DNA of 64,000 bases from Bicyclus anynana (GCF_947172395.1 NC_069095.1:9982001-10046000); one strand, 5' to 3'. Counted from the stretch's first letter, positions 20,991-30,838 are shown. Notes: generated from the sequence alone by a model not told the origin. Program-made: numbers and translations.

Positions 20991-21225
20991 TCGAAGAGCC
21001 GATGGACGTTAGGGTCCCAAGGTACTGGAATGGCGACCCCGCACTAGTAAGCGCAGTGTTGGCCGACCCACCAGGTGGACTGACGACATCAAGCGAGTCG
21101 CAGAGATTCGCTGGATGCAGGTGGCTCAGTATCGCGATGTTTGGAAGTCCCTACAAAAGGCCTATGTCCTGCAGTGGACGTCCATAGGCTGATATGATGA
21201 TGATGATGATGATGGTGGTGGCAAG
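20991..21225 (+). pseudogene. RTE-clade LINE 3' end with GAT tail
   Basis: Encodes, across frames, the last RTE residues (GPKVLEWRPRTSKRS-like, then W-T-D-D-I-K-R-V) and ends in CAGTGGACGTCCATAGGCTG followed by (ATG)n/(GAT)n at 21190-21222, the usual 3' terminus. Confidence 0.75.
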
Positions 21226-22089
21226 TATAAGAAAAAAATCTCACTTGAAATTTTCAGCCACATTTATTTACTTGCACACATACACGTATAATAATAATTA
21301 TGAACGCTTTATGAATAGTTAACTGTGAACTGGCGTGACCCAAATTGTTTTTAATTAACAAAAGTGTACCTATCAAGTGTATGAATATGGGATGGTGAAG
21401 TCGCGTCGTACGGTGGGTTAATATTTTCGGGAAAGCTATTAAAGTGAAAAGTTTTTAACCAGAAATTGTGATTTATACTCGCACAAAACGGTACTACACT
21501 TTTTGCAGTTATACAGGATGTCCCGTAAATATTACGACAAAGCCCAGGTCCAGTCATTGTACCCTAGCGGAAATAAAATTAATATTCATTATCTCCCAAG
21601 AAATGCAACACTATTAAGGGTAACTATATTTCGACGCTTTTTTTAAACGCAACGTTAAAAAAGCTCTCGTGCGAATGAGGGCTAAAAATATAGTTAATTT
21701 AAATAAGTTTTCCCAAAATATGGTTGACTGTGAATATTATATTATGTTGTAAGCTATCAAATCTCTAGCGTAAACAGCATTGCGTCGCTTTAAAGCAAAT
21801 CTGGCAATTCATCGTGCAGGTTACATAAAATCTATACAAATACATGAGTATCTTTTTTTAGGGTAAACCCTCGGCAAGGAAATGTGGAATAAGATTTTAT
21901 TAAATGGATACCTCATTCAAGAACGTGTACGTATCTAAATATGCGTGTATTGAGAGATTTTCCTTTTAAGAGGATGGAGTATAATTTCTACTCCTTCAGA
22001 TCCGTTTTTCCAGACATTTCGATTGAATTGTATTGTTATATTGGATAGAAAGCAGGCGTTACTTTTCGGAAGTTCATCATGATTATATA
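21226..22089. other. No gene recognised
   Basis: A short ACAGGATGTCCCGTAAATAT stretch at about 21511 resembles end motifs of dispersed repeats, but no element could be bounded. Confidence 0.4.
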
Positions 22090-22294
22090 ATGATTTATTT
22101 ATTTTGCTATCATCCGCGAAAAGTCGACGAACCCATGCGACAACGTCACCCAGGTCCGACAAAATACTCTCTACGTACGTTTCACCCCGAAACCGGAGCA
22201 TCCTCAGGAGGTGTTCACTCTACAATGTGCAATTGCACATAGTAGAGTCAACATTTGGGATTTTTCGCGGATGATAGCAAAATAAATAAATCAT
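22090..22294. mobile_element. MITE with near-perfect inverted repeats and TATATA flanks
   Basis: 205-bp element. The first 27 and more bases (ATGATTTATTTATTTTGCTA onward through ATCCGCGAAAA) are the reverse complement of the right end. It is flanked on both sides by TATATA (22084-22089 and 22295-22300), a likely target duplication, although TA-rich sequence makes the exact length ambiguous. The centre is GC-rich with a CTCAGGAGG palindrome. No coding capacity. Confidence 0.75.
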
Positions 22295-22439
22295 TATATA
22301 TGTATTGTTATACTTTCTCAACAACAGGTTTAGTGCTTGTATGTTTTTACATTAATTTTGACAATTGTTAAGGTGCCCGCATATATTGTATTGACCATAA
22401 ATAACCTTCAATTGTGATAAGATTAGATGGAGTATCATT

Positions 22440-22645
22440 ATCAACCCATATTCGGCTCACTGTTGAGCTTAAGTCTCCTCTCACAATAAGAGGGGTTAGG
22501 CCAGTAGTCCACCATGCCGTCCTAATGCGGATTGGCAGACTTCACACACGAAGATAATTAAGATAATTCTCAGGTATGCAGGTTTCCTCACGATGTTTTC
22601 CCTTCACCGTTTTGAGACACGTGAATAATAACGTGACTTAGATAG
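22440..22645 (-). repeat. SINE family B fragment (minus)
   Basis: From the tail (CCCATATTCGGCTCACTGTT) to the central motif (CTCACGATGTTTTCCCTTCA), ending at GAGACACGTG. The head is missing. Confidence 0.75.
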
Positions 22646-22906
22646 CGTATAGGAAATTGATATAGGCAAGGACGTTAGCGAAAGCTTGTAGAAAATTCAT
22701 GAAGCAACCGTATGTATAAATCTAGATTGTAGACACTGTGAAAGTTTATAATCTAGAAACCTTTTCAGTAAGGGCGCCGTATCCGGGACAATGTGGGAAC
22801 AATAGTCACATGTTCCATTGTCCGCGAACGGTCGCCATGTCAACCTTTCATGGCGGTACGAAGTGCTAATATCGCACTTATATAATGTACCTACTTGTAT
22901 ATAACA

Positions 22907-23106
22907 CTAGCTGACGGTGCGCGGTTTCACCCGCGTGGTTCCCGTTCCCGTAGGAGTACGGGGATAATATATATCCTATACCCTTCCTCAATAAATAAGC
23001 TATCTAACACTGAAAGATTTTTTCAAATCGGAAAATTAGTATCTGCGATTAGCGCGTTCATACAAAAAAACAAACAAACTCTTCAGCTTTATATTATTAG
23101 TAAAGA
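22907..23106 (-). mobile_element. Non-autonomous Helitron, complete ends (minus)
   Basis: On the minus strand it starts TCTTTACTAATAATATAAAG after an A and ends CTAG before a T. The terminal hairpin region (reverse complement of GGTTTCACCCGCGTGG) lies just inside. 200 bp, no coding capacity. It ends about 100 bp from the DIRS element. Confidence 0.75.
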
Positions 23107-23213
23107 TTATATACAACGATTACGTGGTCCTGAGTACGTACCCTGGGTTGAGCTTATGAGGAGCTATCATTAACGTCTGATAGTGATCGTTAATGAGTTA
23201 AATATTATATTTC

Positions 23214-23370
23214 TCAGCTTCACTCGACCCGATTTTATATTAACATATTGTAGTATACTCCTATGCTACAGCCAATGACACAGTTTTTTAAAGTTAATAG
23301 GAATTTTTCAAAATATCACCATGGCAACCCAAACACCACCCCCGCGCGGCCATAGGTCGCCATCTTCATT
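23214..23370 (+). repeat. DIRS element 2, 5' inverted terminal repeat
   Basis: 157 bp, identical by eye to the reverse complement of 28190-28346. Contains GGCCATAGGTCGCCATCTTC at its inner end. In known DIRS elements transcription starts within this repeat. Confidence 0.9.
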
Positions 23371-23476
23371 CTGTGTTTCTGTGTTCAAAGCCTAGACACG
23401 CTAATTCAAATAAAAATAATTTTAATCGTGGAAATCTTAGAATTTATAAAATTTAAATAAAATTATTTAGTTAGTC

Positions 23477-23719
23477 ATGCCAAAAGGCAAACGTAAACGT
23501 AAAAGTAATGAAAAATATGCAGATATTAGGAAAAAATTACTGAAAATCGAGGCAAGACTCGATAGGTCAACGCGGCGTCGAACCGTATCTTCAGGGGCGA
23601 TGATGTTAGAAGAAAAACATCATTATTCAGGGAGTAAGTCGTCAGGTCAGTTCAACATCTTGTATAATATAATATACCCACATTTTCTTGTAAGAAAACG
23701 ATTTGCTATCATAATTTAA
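23477..23719 (+). pseudogene. DIRS ORF1 (gag-like) N-terminal part
   Basis: Begins ATGCCAAAAGGCAAACGTAA about 105 bases inside the 5' inverted repeat. The product starts with a strongly basic segment (MPKGKRKRKSNEKYADIRKK) followed by a helical segment with LLKIEARLD, like the amino ends of DIRS ORF1 products. After about 60 residues the frame reads into AT-rich non-conserved sequence and stops, just before the minisatellite. The remaining gag-like sequence resumes at about 24970. The minisatellite therefore appears to separate the ORF1 start from its body, either as an insertion or as an intron. Confidence 0.6.
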
Positions 23720-23741
23720 TTTCATACGTAATATGATGACA

Positions 23742-24780
23742 TTTAGTGATGCGGGATGTCACAAAACCTTTTTTCACTTAGCCCAACTGGGGCTAGGTCC
23801 ATTCTCAAAGATCATATTAATTTATGATTCTTGTTACATTTTTATAATGTAAATTAGTGATGCGGGACGCCAACTGGGCTATCCCTGTCGCAAAACCTTT
23901 TTTCACTTAGCCCAACTGGGGCTAGGTCCATTCTCAAAGATCATATTAATTTATGATTCTTGTTACATTTTTATAATGTAAATTAGTGATGCGGGACGCC
24001 AACTGGGCTATCCCTGTCGCAAAACCTTTTTTCACTTAGCCCAACTGGGGTTAAGTCCATTCTCAAAGATCATATTTATGATTCTTGTTACATTTTTACA
24101 ATGTAAATTAGTGATGCGGGACGCCAACTGGGCTATCCCTGTCGCAAAACCTTTTTTCACTTAGCCCAACTGGGGCTAGGTCCATTCTCAAAGATCATAT
24201 TAATTTATGATTCTTGTTACATTTTTATAATGTAAATTAGTGATGCGGGACGCCAACTGGGCTATCCCTGTCGCAAAACCTTTTTTCACTTAGCCCAATT
24301 GGGGTTAAGTCCATTCTCAAAGATCATATTTATGATTCTTGTTACATTTGTACAATGTAAATTAGTGATGCGGGACGCCAACTGGGCTATCCCTGTCGCA
24401 AAATCTTTTTTTACTTAGCCCAACTGGGGCTAGGTCTATTCTCAAAGATCATATTAATTTATGATTCTTGTTACATTTTTATAATGTAAATTAGTGATGC
24501 GGGACGCCAACTGGGCTATCCCTGTCGCAAAACCTTTTTTCACTTAGCCCAACTGGGGCTAAGTCCATTCTCAAAGATCATATTTATGATTCTTGTTACA
24601 TTTTTACAATGTAAATTAGTGATGCGGGACGCCAACTGGGCTATCCCTGTCGCAAAACCTTTTTTTCACTTAGCCCAACTGGGGCTAAGTCCATTCTCAA
24701 AGATCATATTTACGATTCTTGTTACATTTTTATAATGTAAATTAGTGCGGGACGCCATCTGGGCTAAAAAATGCTGGTCA
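23742..24780. repeat. Minisatellite with alternating 129/125-bp units
   Basis: Unit starts (GTGATGCGGGA or a variant) at 23746, 23857, 23986, 24111, 24240, 24365, 24494, 24619 and 24745. Spacings are 111, 129, 125, 129, 125, 129, 125 and 126. The alternation comes from a 4-bp TAAT indel (ATATTAATTTATG against ATATTTATG), usually linked to GGGGCTAGG against GGGGTTAAG or GGGGCTAAG. This is a dimeric higher-order repeat of about 254 bp. The first unit lacks the CCAACTGGGCTATCCC segment. Confidence 0.9.
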
Positions 24781-24969
24781 CGTAAAAAACACTTATTAGG
24801 CATTCTTATACTTCTTGTTACCACAAAAAAAAACTGATAATGGTATGGCATTGATAAACATTTCGGTTTTAATCGCTTATATGGCTTCACTCCTTGACCA
24901 GCCTGACGAATATAAATAAAACCCTAGCATGCCTGTGGCTTCTACCACAAATCTTTCAGCGATCCCTAT

Positions 24970-25640
24970 TTGACCACCTCGAACAGTACTCCGAGCCCAA
25001 GCTCAGCGGGTAATCAATCTTGCGCCCGGAGCCCGACACCAGCCACTGCGATCGTGCTAGTCTCAAGTGATGCACCGGCAGAGTCCCAGGAGCCAGAGAT
25101 CGATGAAGAGATGCTCGCTCTATTGGGTGATTGTATTGTAGACAACAAATTTGGGAAGGCTATCCATAAAGACCTAAAGACCATCATGATGGCTTGAAAT
25201 ACTTAGTAAGGGGCTACAAAAGGAGGTTAAAGATAAGATACTCCAAGAATATTGAATACCCGAAAATTGCGATTTGTTGGTCGCGCCCGTCCTTAACCCT
25301 GAGGTTAAGGCAGGCAATGGTCAAGAGGGATTCATCACTAATGACTAAACAGAAACGCCGTTGCGGCTATTAATCAAGCTATTGAATTATCAGTAGCTAA
25401 GGAAAATCACACAAAAATATTGAAGATGTTTGTTTTTCAGATTTCTTAAGAAGTAATAATAATCCTAATAATAATCGATTAATCTCGAAAACCCTGCCTT
25501 GGAAAACGGGGCTGAAGTCTGAAACAGAGAAGCCTCGCCGCAGCCAGGGTCATCGTGTAGCGCTGAACAGCTCTCAACAGCGGGGGATATCCGACCAGCC
25601 AGCACCGAGAACTTACAAGTACCCGAGACAGTACCTCTAA
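24970..25640 (+). pseudogene. DIRS gag-like region, degraded
   Basis: A 75-codon open frame (24970-25197) has a Ser/Pro/Thr-rich amino part, then EPEIDEEMLALLGD and FGKAIHKDL. This is the conserved start of the DIRS ORF1 body in insects, where D-E-E-x-L-x-L-L-G-D precedes a basic helical segment. Further on, in shifted frames, come a segment with NQAIELSVAKENHTKILK (about 25366-25427) and a Ser-rich stretch. Stops and frameshifts interrupt it several times. No zinc knuckle seen. Confidence 0.65.
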
Positions 25641-26580
25641 AATTATTTAGTTAGATTTCAGCGCTATATTAAATGTTGGAGTGATATTACAGATGATCCC
25701 ATCATTTCATCGTGGTTACATGGATATGAAATTCCTTTTACTTCATTTCCAATTCGTATTCGGAATAATACTTCAGACTTTGTTAATCAATCTAATGTCT
25801 GTTAGATATAATTACTACATCTATATCTATATAAATCTGTCAATCTAATGTCTGTTATATATTAATGCAAAATCTAGATGCACGCACACATTAATGGCGA
25901 ATTTATTTTAAACATATTTTTAGTTCCGAAACCAAATGGCGATAAAAGATTACTTTTGCATAAATAGATTTGTTATCACATTTTTAAAATGGAGGATTAT
26001 AGAAATATCTCCAAGCTTATTACACACAACTATTATATGGCAAAAATTGATATATGAAGCATGCCTATTTTTTTTTCTAAATCATTAGAAAGACTTGGGA
26101 TTTACAACTCACAACTTGTAATTTTTTAGGTTTTATGTTCGATGCGATAGAAATAATTATAAAGTTACCTATTTAAAAAAAAAAAAAAAGAGATTAAAGA
26201 ATCATTAATAAAATACATTAATCAGAATAAGTGTAAATACTATCAATCTTGAAATGAAAGTAGCTTGCTTTGGTCTGAAAGTTTGTGCTAAAAAGCTTAA
26301 ATAGTAACGAAGTATTACTGCGAATTGATAATGTTCCTGCTATATCATACATCTGAATGAAATTGCTAGAGAGATGGCAAGATGGCAGTAGTGAGAAACA
26401 AGAAATATAACAGTGATTGCCTCGTATACTATAATAGTTTCCCTTGTATGCTAAAGATAATCTTGAAGCCTATTCTATAAGGCATAGGGACATAGGAACT
26501 TTGTGAATATGTTTCTTATGTTTCTTTTAAAAATAGTTTATATTTTCGGTAAATCAGAGATAGACCTCTTTGCTTGATGT
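25641..26580 (+). pseudogene. DIRS reverse transcriptase and RNase H, degraded
   Basis: Recognisable islands in order: a segment with KCWSDITDDPIISSWLHGYE and IPFTSFP (about 25665-25770), matching the amino part of DIRS RT; VPKPNGDKRLLL (about 25925-25960), the RT palm entry; FKMEDYRNISKLI with MAKID (about 25984-26050), the block before the first catalytic aspartate; and SEIDLFA (about 26556-26576), from the DIRS RNase H-proximal region. The (Y/F)xDD box is not found. Stops, frameshifts and an A-tract at about 26168-26183 break the frame. Confidence 0.75.
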
Positions 26581-26585
26581 AATGT

Positions 26586-26786
26586 ATGTGCCACTTCTCG
26601 TTACATTTCTCGAAAAACGTTCTCAATGCATGGGCTGTCAATGCCTTTACTGTTTCATGGTTTTATTTATCATTTTATGCATTCCCTCCGTTCTCCTTTA
26701 TTTTGAAAGTGTTACAAAAAATAATATGCGATAAAGCAGAAGGCAAAGTATTTGTGCCCTATTGGTCAACTCAAGCGTGGTAACCT
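26586..26786 (+). pseudogene. DIRS RT/RNase H C-terminal segment
   Basis: Open frame of 65 codons with LNAWAVNAFTVSW, YAFPPFSFILKVLQKI and VPYWSTQAW, which is a highly typical DIRS and Ngaro motif order (DAFT.W....YAFPP...I..VL.KI......PVWPTQ.W). It ends at a stop directly before a long A-tract. The segment supports plus-strand orientation and the DIRS assignment. Confidence 0.8.
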
Positions 26787-26939
26787 ATCCTTAAAAAAAA
26801 AAAAAAAAATTACAGTAAAAGATCCTATTTATTTTGGTCCACGTATTAGTTTATTTGAAATTTCTTCTAGGGTTATCCTGGTTGCCGTGACATATTCTGG
26901 CAAGCTTTATTAAACAAATCAATGTTACCTAATTCAGTC

Positions 26940-27815
26940 GAGATTATGTGAGCTTCTTTAACTATTAACACGTATCAACGATGGGTGTTTTAAGGAATGG
27001 CTGGATTATTGTAAAAAAAAAAAAAAAAAAAACAAATTAATTATTTAGATCCTTCTATTCCATCAACATTTCAAAATTGTACCAAATATGGCACAGTTAA
27101 TAGTTACAAATCAGCTTTATTGTTGTTCATAGGTTTTCAATCTGTTAATGACAGAATGAAACGGTTTATAAAAGGTGTTTTCAGATTAAGACCACAAAGG
27201 TCCTCGGTATAATCTGACCTGGTCCATCATCCCAGCATCGTGCTTAATTATTTATCTGATTTTTGGCCTGGGAACACTTAAAAAAAAAAAAAAAAAAAAA
27301 AAAAAGAAGTCTTCTACTACTTTGCTAACCTTGGTCACCGCACTTCGAGTACAAACTTTAGCTCTTATTTAATTAACTAACATGAAAATATTTGAGAATA
27401 TTGAAATAATTATAAAAATTCCAGATTTGATAAAAACTTCAAATATAAAATAATTTCAACCTTTATTAGAACTACCGTTTTTTCAATGAAAAACCTGAAA
27501 TTTGTCCCGCTAAAGATATGAAATCGTATACACAAAAAACTAGATTATTACGCACAAAAAATTAAGACTGCTTGTTTCATAGTATCAAAAATCATCATCA
27601 GAATATTTTATCCCAAAGGCTTAGCCATTGGATAAAAGACACAATTCAAAACAGTGGTGAAGATACGTCAATATTCTCTGCACATAGTAGGTACTCGACA
27701 TGCGATCATTTCAGCAGCTAATAGACTTGGGGTTAATTTTGATATAATTAGGAAGACAGCGGAATGGACTCTGACATCCTCAGTCTTTGCAAAAAATTTA
27801 TAATCGAGAAGTTAT
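26940..27815 (+). pseudogene. DIRS tyrosine recombinase, degraded
   Basis: Islands in order: an amino-terminal core-binding-like segment ending CFKEWLDYC (about 26985-27015); RMKRFIKGVFRLRP (about 27148-27192); IVLNYLSDFW (about 27240-27270); and a catalytic-domain segment with GTRHAIISAANRLGV and IRKTAEW (about 27690-27767), which includes the R-H pair of the R..H-x-x-R..Y active site. A tyrosine in a Y-N-R context lies just downstream but in another frame, so the active-site residue is cut off by a frameshift. Two A-tracts (about 27013-27031 and 27279-27305) interrupt the coding region. It cannot produce an active enzyme as it stands. Confidence 0.8.
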
Positions 27816-27978
27816 ATCCGATCATAAACAATTTGCGTTGTCTATATTATATAACAAAAATAATATGAATGGTTCATAATATACTCTGATTGTTATACTC
27901 ATGTAATCCTAACGGAAATGATTAAGAATTAAAATTCTACATATGTAGTTCACATAACTTTTATTTACTCTGAACATC

Positions 27979-28101
27979 CTACAATATGTTAATATAAAAT
28001 CGGGTCGAGTGAAGCTGAGAAATATAATTAAGGATCAAACGAACTTACCTGGAAGTGAAGTTCGATCATAATTATATGATCAGCTTCACTCGACCCGATT
28101 T
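27979..28101. repeat. DIRS element 2, internal complementary region
   Basis: 27979-28028 is the reverse complement of the left terminus 23204-23253 (50 of 50). 28023-28101 is the reverse complement of the right terminus 28325-28403 (79 of 79). The halves overlap by six bases (TATAAT), the expected trace of one shared core at a circle junction. Confidence 0.92.
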
Positions 28102-28189
28102 ATAAATAAGCACCCTCCCATATGTAGCAAATATTTATTTACTTCCCTACCCATTATGTGAACTAGTCAATATCCCTAACTCTAAACTA

Positions 28190-28346
28190 AATGAAGATGG
28201 CGACCTATGGCCGCGCGGGGGTGGTGTTTGGGTTGCCATGGTGATATTTTGAAAAATTCCTATTAACTTTAAAAAACTGTGTCATTGGCTGTAGCATAGG
28301 AGTATACTACAATATGTTAATATAAAATCGGGTCGAGTGAAGCTGA
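28190..28346 (+). repeat. DIRS element 2, 3' inverted terminal repeat
   Basis: Reverse complement of 23214-23370, perfect by eye. It is followed by a 57-bp extension that contains CCAGGTAAGT at about 28374-28383, a consensus splice donor pointing out of the element. Confidence 0.9.
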
Positions 28347-28403
28347 TCATATAATTATGATCGAACTTCACTTCCAGGTAAGTTCGTTTGATCCTTAATT
28401 ATA

Positions 28404-28815
28404 AATGCCTCCACACATTCTCCTAAGAACTTTGAGTGGCTCAGAAACCAATGGTTAGGTTAGATATTTTTTTGTTTTTTTTTTGTAAATAAATATATGA
28501 AAAAAATCCTTACAATACACCGAATACTAGAACGTTAAATTGTAAGCAATATGCTGCGGTTCACAGTCTTGCGAAATAGATTATAATCTAATGGTACTTA
28601 AAATTTTACGGTGACATATACAACTGCGTTTGGTCCAGATATAAAACTGATTCGTATCATCAGGGTTCAGGGCATAAAACTTTAAGATGAAATTAAAGGT
28701 AAAGTCTGACGCGATTTTCACAAATCGGGTCAGACTGCCCGTTACCTTTTAGTGAAAAGACCGGTATAACAGCATCTAAGATTTGACCTACTCATTGAAA
28801 GTTTAACCTTCTTCT
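28404..28815. other. No gene recognised; imperfect palindrome
   Basis: AT-rich right flank of the DIRS element. At about 28697-28752 a segment with AAAGGTAAAGTCTGACGCGA is followed by its imperfect reverse complement (CGGGTCAGACTGCCCGTTAC). No coding frame supported. Confidence 0.5.
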
Positions 28816-28819
28816 TTTT

Positions 28820-29310
28820 TGAGTGCATCTCTGACTAGTGAAGGTCAGCTTCGTAAGTTTCTCTTTATCTTTCACGAGACAAAATAGTTATGCGGCGCTC
28901 GCGATCTTAGTCCACTTTCTTCTGCGACCGACAACCTTTCCCCTCATCATGAACCATGTAGGACACGTAGGAGCTCATATCTCTTTTGCACGAGCCATAG
29001 ACTTGCAACTTTTCTCTTAACGGTCTACAAAAGACGATATATATAGCGTATAGATAACTTCTGATTGACCTAACAGAATCGACATAGATGGTGAAGTTCC
29101 TGAGCACACTCACCAAAGTATATCCGGTAAAAAACCGACAGACAAGCTACATTGCGTCGATGTTGCAAAGTCTGCAATTTCGCCTGTGTCATCGGTTTAT
29201 TACCAATTATCCTTCTGGCGCGGCGATCGGTCGAGTCTAATGCATCAAGCTGATATTTTGCAGAACCATCCCAAAGGTGACTGCAGTTTACTATATACAA
29301 ATTCTGATTT
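28820..29310 (-). pseudogene. LINE reverse transcriptase C-terminal fragment (Jockey-like)
   Basis: Minus-strand frame 29070-29300 reads CSHLWDGSAKYQLDALDST, then ARRIIGN and LQHRRNVACLSVFYRIYFGE. This is the well-known post-RT segment of Jockey-type ORF2 proteins (EYCSHLW.GA...L...D..QRRA.R..., L..RR...L..FYR...GECS.EL). The frame then shifts and continues weakly to about 28820. Catalytic motifs are absent. Confidence 0.75.
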
Positions 29311-29394
29311 GAGCCTGGTAGAGGGTGAGCAGTTGTTGGGGTGTGAAGTACCGCTTGACCTTATTCAGGACTCTAAGTTTTTTGGCTGCAATTT

Positions 29395-29620
29395 CAGTTT
29401 TAGATTCGATGCATTTCCCATATCTCGATCGCTTCTATACGTTTCCTGATGTCCTCTTTTACTGTCATAAATTGTTGTAATAGTCCTAAATAGACCAAGT
29501 ATGTGTGACGGCAGACAATATTGGTGTATATCGGCACGCTTGCTCGATAGCGTGCCACGCGGCTTATCTGAAAGCGAGTAAAATTTTCCAGTTCTTTATT
29601 GCAAATTGCAAGCACGCATG
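29395..29620 (-). pseudogene. RTE-like LINE fragment (KEDIRKRIEA.E.W)
   Basis: Minus strand contains VKEDIRKRIEAIEIWEMHRI, resembling the RTE and BovB RT C-terminal word K...R+RIEAFE.W..RR. It abuts the Jockey-like fragment on its left, so two different LINE remnants are nested or joined. Confidence 0.5.
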
Positions 29621-29744
29621 TAACTCACAAGTTTTATAGCAAATTTTATTCTATCTCTTTGATTTATTCTAAATTTCCTAGAATATTTTACTGCGTTTTT
29701 CATAGCTTTAACCCAATTTATTATACTGCTCTAATACCTATTGT

Positions 29745-29890
29745 ATTAACTCAATGGTCCAGCAATGAAGCAAGATCACAAGGTTTGGATTCGAATCCTG
29801 GTTCGGGTTATGAAATACCTACTCAGTTTTTCTTTCTTGAAAGTTTCAGTAAAAATTCTCAGCCTGGGAAGCTGATGGTGTGGTGATAAT
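29745..29890 (+). repeat. Possible SINE with tRNA-like B box
   Basis: GGATTCGAATCCTGGTTCGG matches a B box in a decayed tRNA-derived head. The 3' part ends in TGATAATGATAATG. Resembles neither family A nor B well; may relate to the fragment at 823-895. Confidence 0.4.
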
Positions 29891-29989
29891 GATAATGTAA
29901 CTATATACACTTATACATAATATAGCGGACCCAATCAGGGTTCGATTATACTTATTCAACTTAACAACTTCACCCCATAGGCTTTGTGA

Positions 29990-30095
29990 CCCTTTAGCAG
30001 GATTTGTGACCCAAGGTCACAAGTCCTGGGACCTGCTCGAGGTGTTTCCTCTACCAAAAAATTATGGTACAATCACTGTCGCTGCACCGTCACGT
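29990..30095 (+). repeat. Dispersed repeat R, copy 1
   Basis: About 70 bp around GTCACAAGTCCTGGGACCTG and CTCGAGGTGTTTCCTCTACC match the reverse complement of 50190-50265 with few differences. Family unknown. Confidence 0.7.
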
Positions 30096-30229
30096 CATAT
30101 TAGTATCCGCTGTCATCTAATAGAAGAATTTCGAAATCATTTATTTTCTTACGTAAAAGTTAAGAGTACCTAAACAAATACCTTACATGACGTTAAGTAT
30201 TTACCATTACCATACCATTCATACTTTTA

Positions 30230-30302
30230 TGGCTTAATTAGTCAATTGACGTTTCTAAAGTGCCAATAAACTGAGTTTACTTGAAATAAATAAATTTAGA
30301 AT
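30230..30302 (+). repeat. CR1-like LINE terminal tail
   Basis: GTCAATTGACGTTTCTAAAG through GAAATAAATAAATTTAGAAT, the last bases of the CR1-like 3' end; very short copy. Confidence 0.65.
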
Positions 30303-30480
30303 TTTTTGAATTTAAAAAACGTAGTGTTGGTCGACCCTCACCAGATGGAATGACGATATCAAGCGAGTCGCTGGTATTCGCTGGTAGTCGGTAGTTGTCG
30401 ACGTCTCGGCGGCAGTCGACGGCGGTCGTGGACTGCAGTCGTCGGAAGTAGTTGCCAGCTGCTGTTGGCAACATGCTGCT
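30303..30480 (+). pseudogene. RTE-clade fragment, rearranged
   Basis: Starts with the RTE words GTGTTGGTCGACCCTCACC and GACGATATCAAGCGAGTCGC, then degrades into GGTCGTCGG-like repeated words (TAGTCGGTAGTTGTCGACG). Joined directly to a CR1 tail. Confidence 0.6.
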
Positions 30481-30838
30481 CGTGTAAATGAACCCTAACC
30501 GACTCCTAAGGGCTGGCTTTCCAATTCAGAGAGGCAGAGTCATGCCTCTAAAGAAAACAAAAAATGGTCAAAGTTCCCTAAAAAAAACTTGTTTATAATT
30601 ACGCAGATATTAAATTTACAGTTCACGAAAATAATAATGGATGTAGAAAAACGACATTTCCAATTTTACAAATTTGGTTCTGGAAAATTCATATTTGAAA
30701 ATTTTCTGCTTGGCGCTGAATAAATAATGATAAAGTGAACCTGCACTTTTACTATTTTCCACTCCTGATTTTAACGAACCACAGTAAAGGCTAGCAAGCC
30801 GTGGTATAATTACATTTCCTCAACTATACGTACATGGA
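30481..30838. other. No gene recognised
   Basis: No supported coding or repeat feature. Confidence 0.5.

Larger units (their letters stand above)
23204..28403 (+). mobile_element. DIRS retroelement with degraded gag, RT/RNase H and tyrosine recombinase
   Basis: Architecture in order: left terminus with inverted repeat 23214-23370; ORF1 start at 23477; minisatellite 23742-24780; gag-like segment; RT and RNase H remnants; tyrosine recombinase remnant; internal complementary region 27979-28101; right inverted repeat 28190-28346; 3' extension to 28403. The inverted repeats (157 bp) and both halves of the internal complementary region match perfectly by eye. The coding region is broken by many stops, frameshifts and long A-tracts. 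There is no target duplication; both termini share ATTATA. These are the defining properties of the DIRS order, which integrates by a tyrosine recombinase instead of an integrase. The element is dead as a protein producer, yet its cis sequences look fresh. Confidence 0.9.

Noticed and set aside
23742..24780. Host centromeric satellite
   Set aside because: The array is short (about nine units) and is enclosed by the ORF1 start and gag body of a DIRS element.
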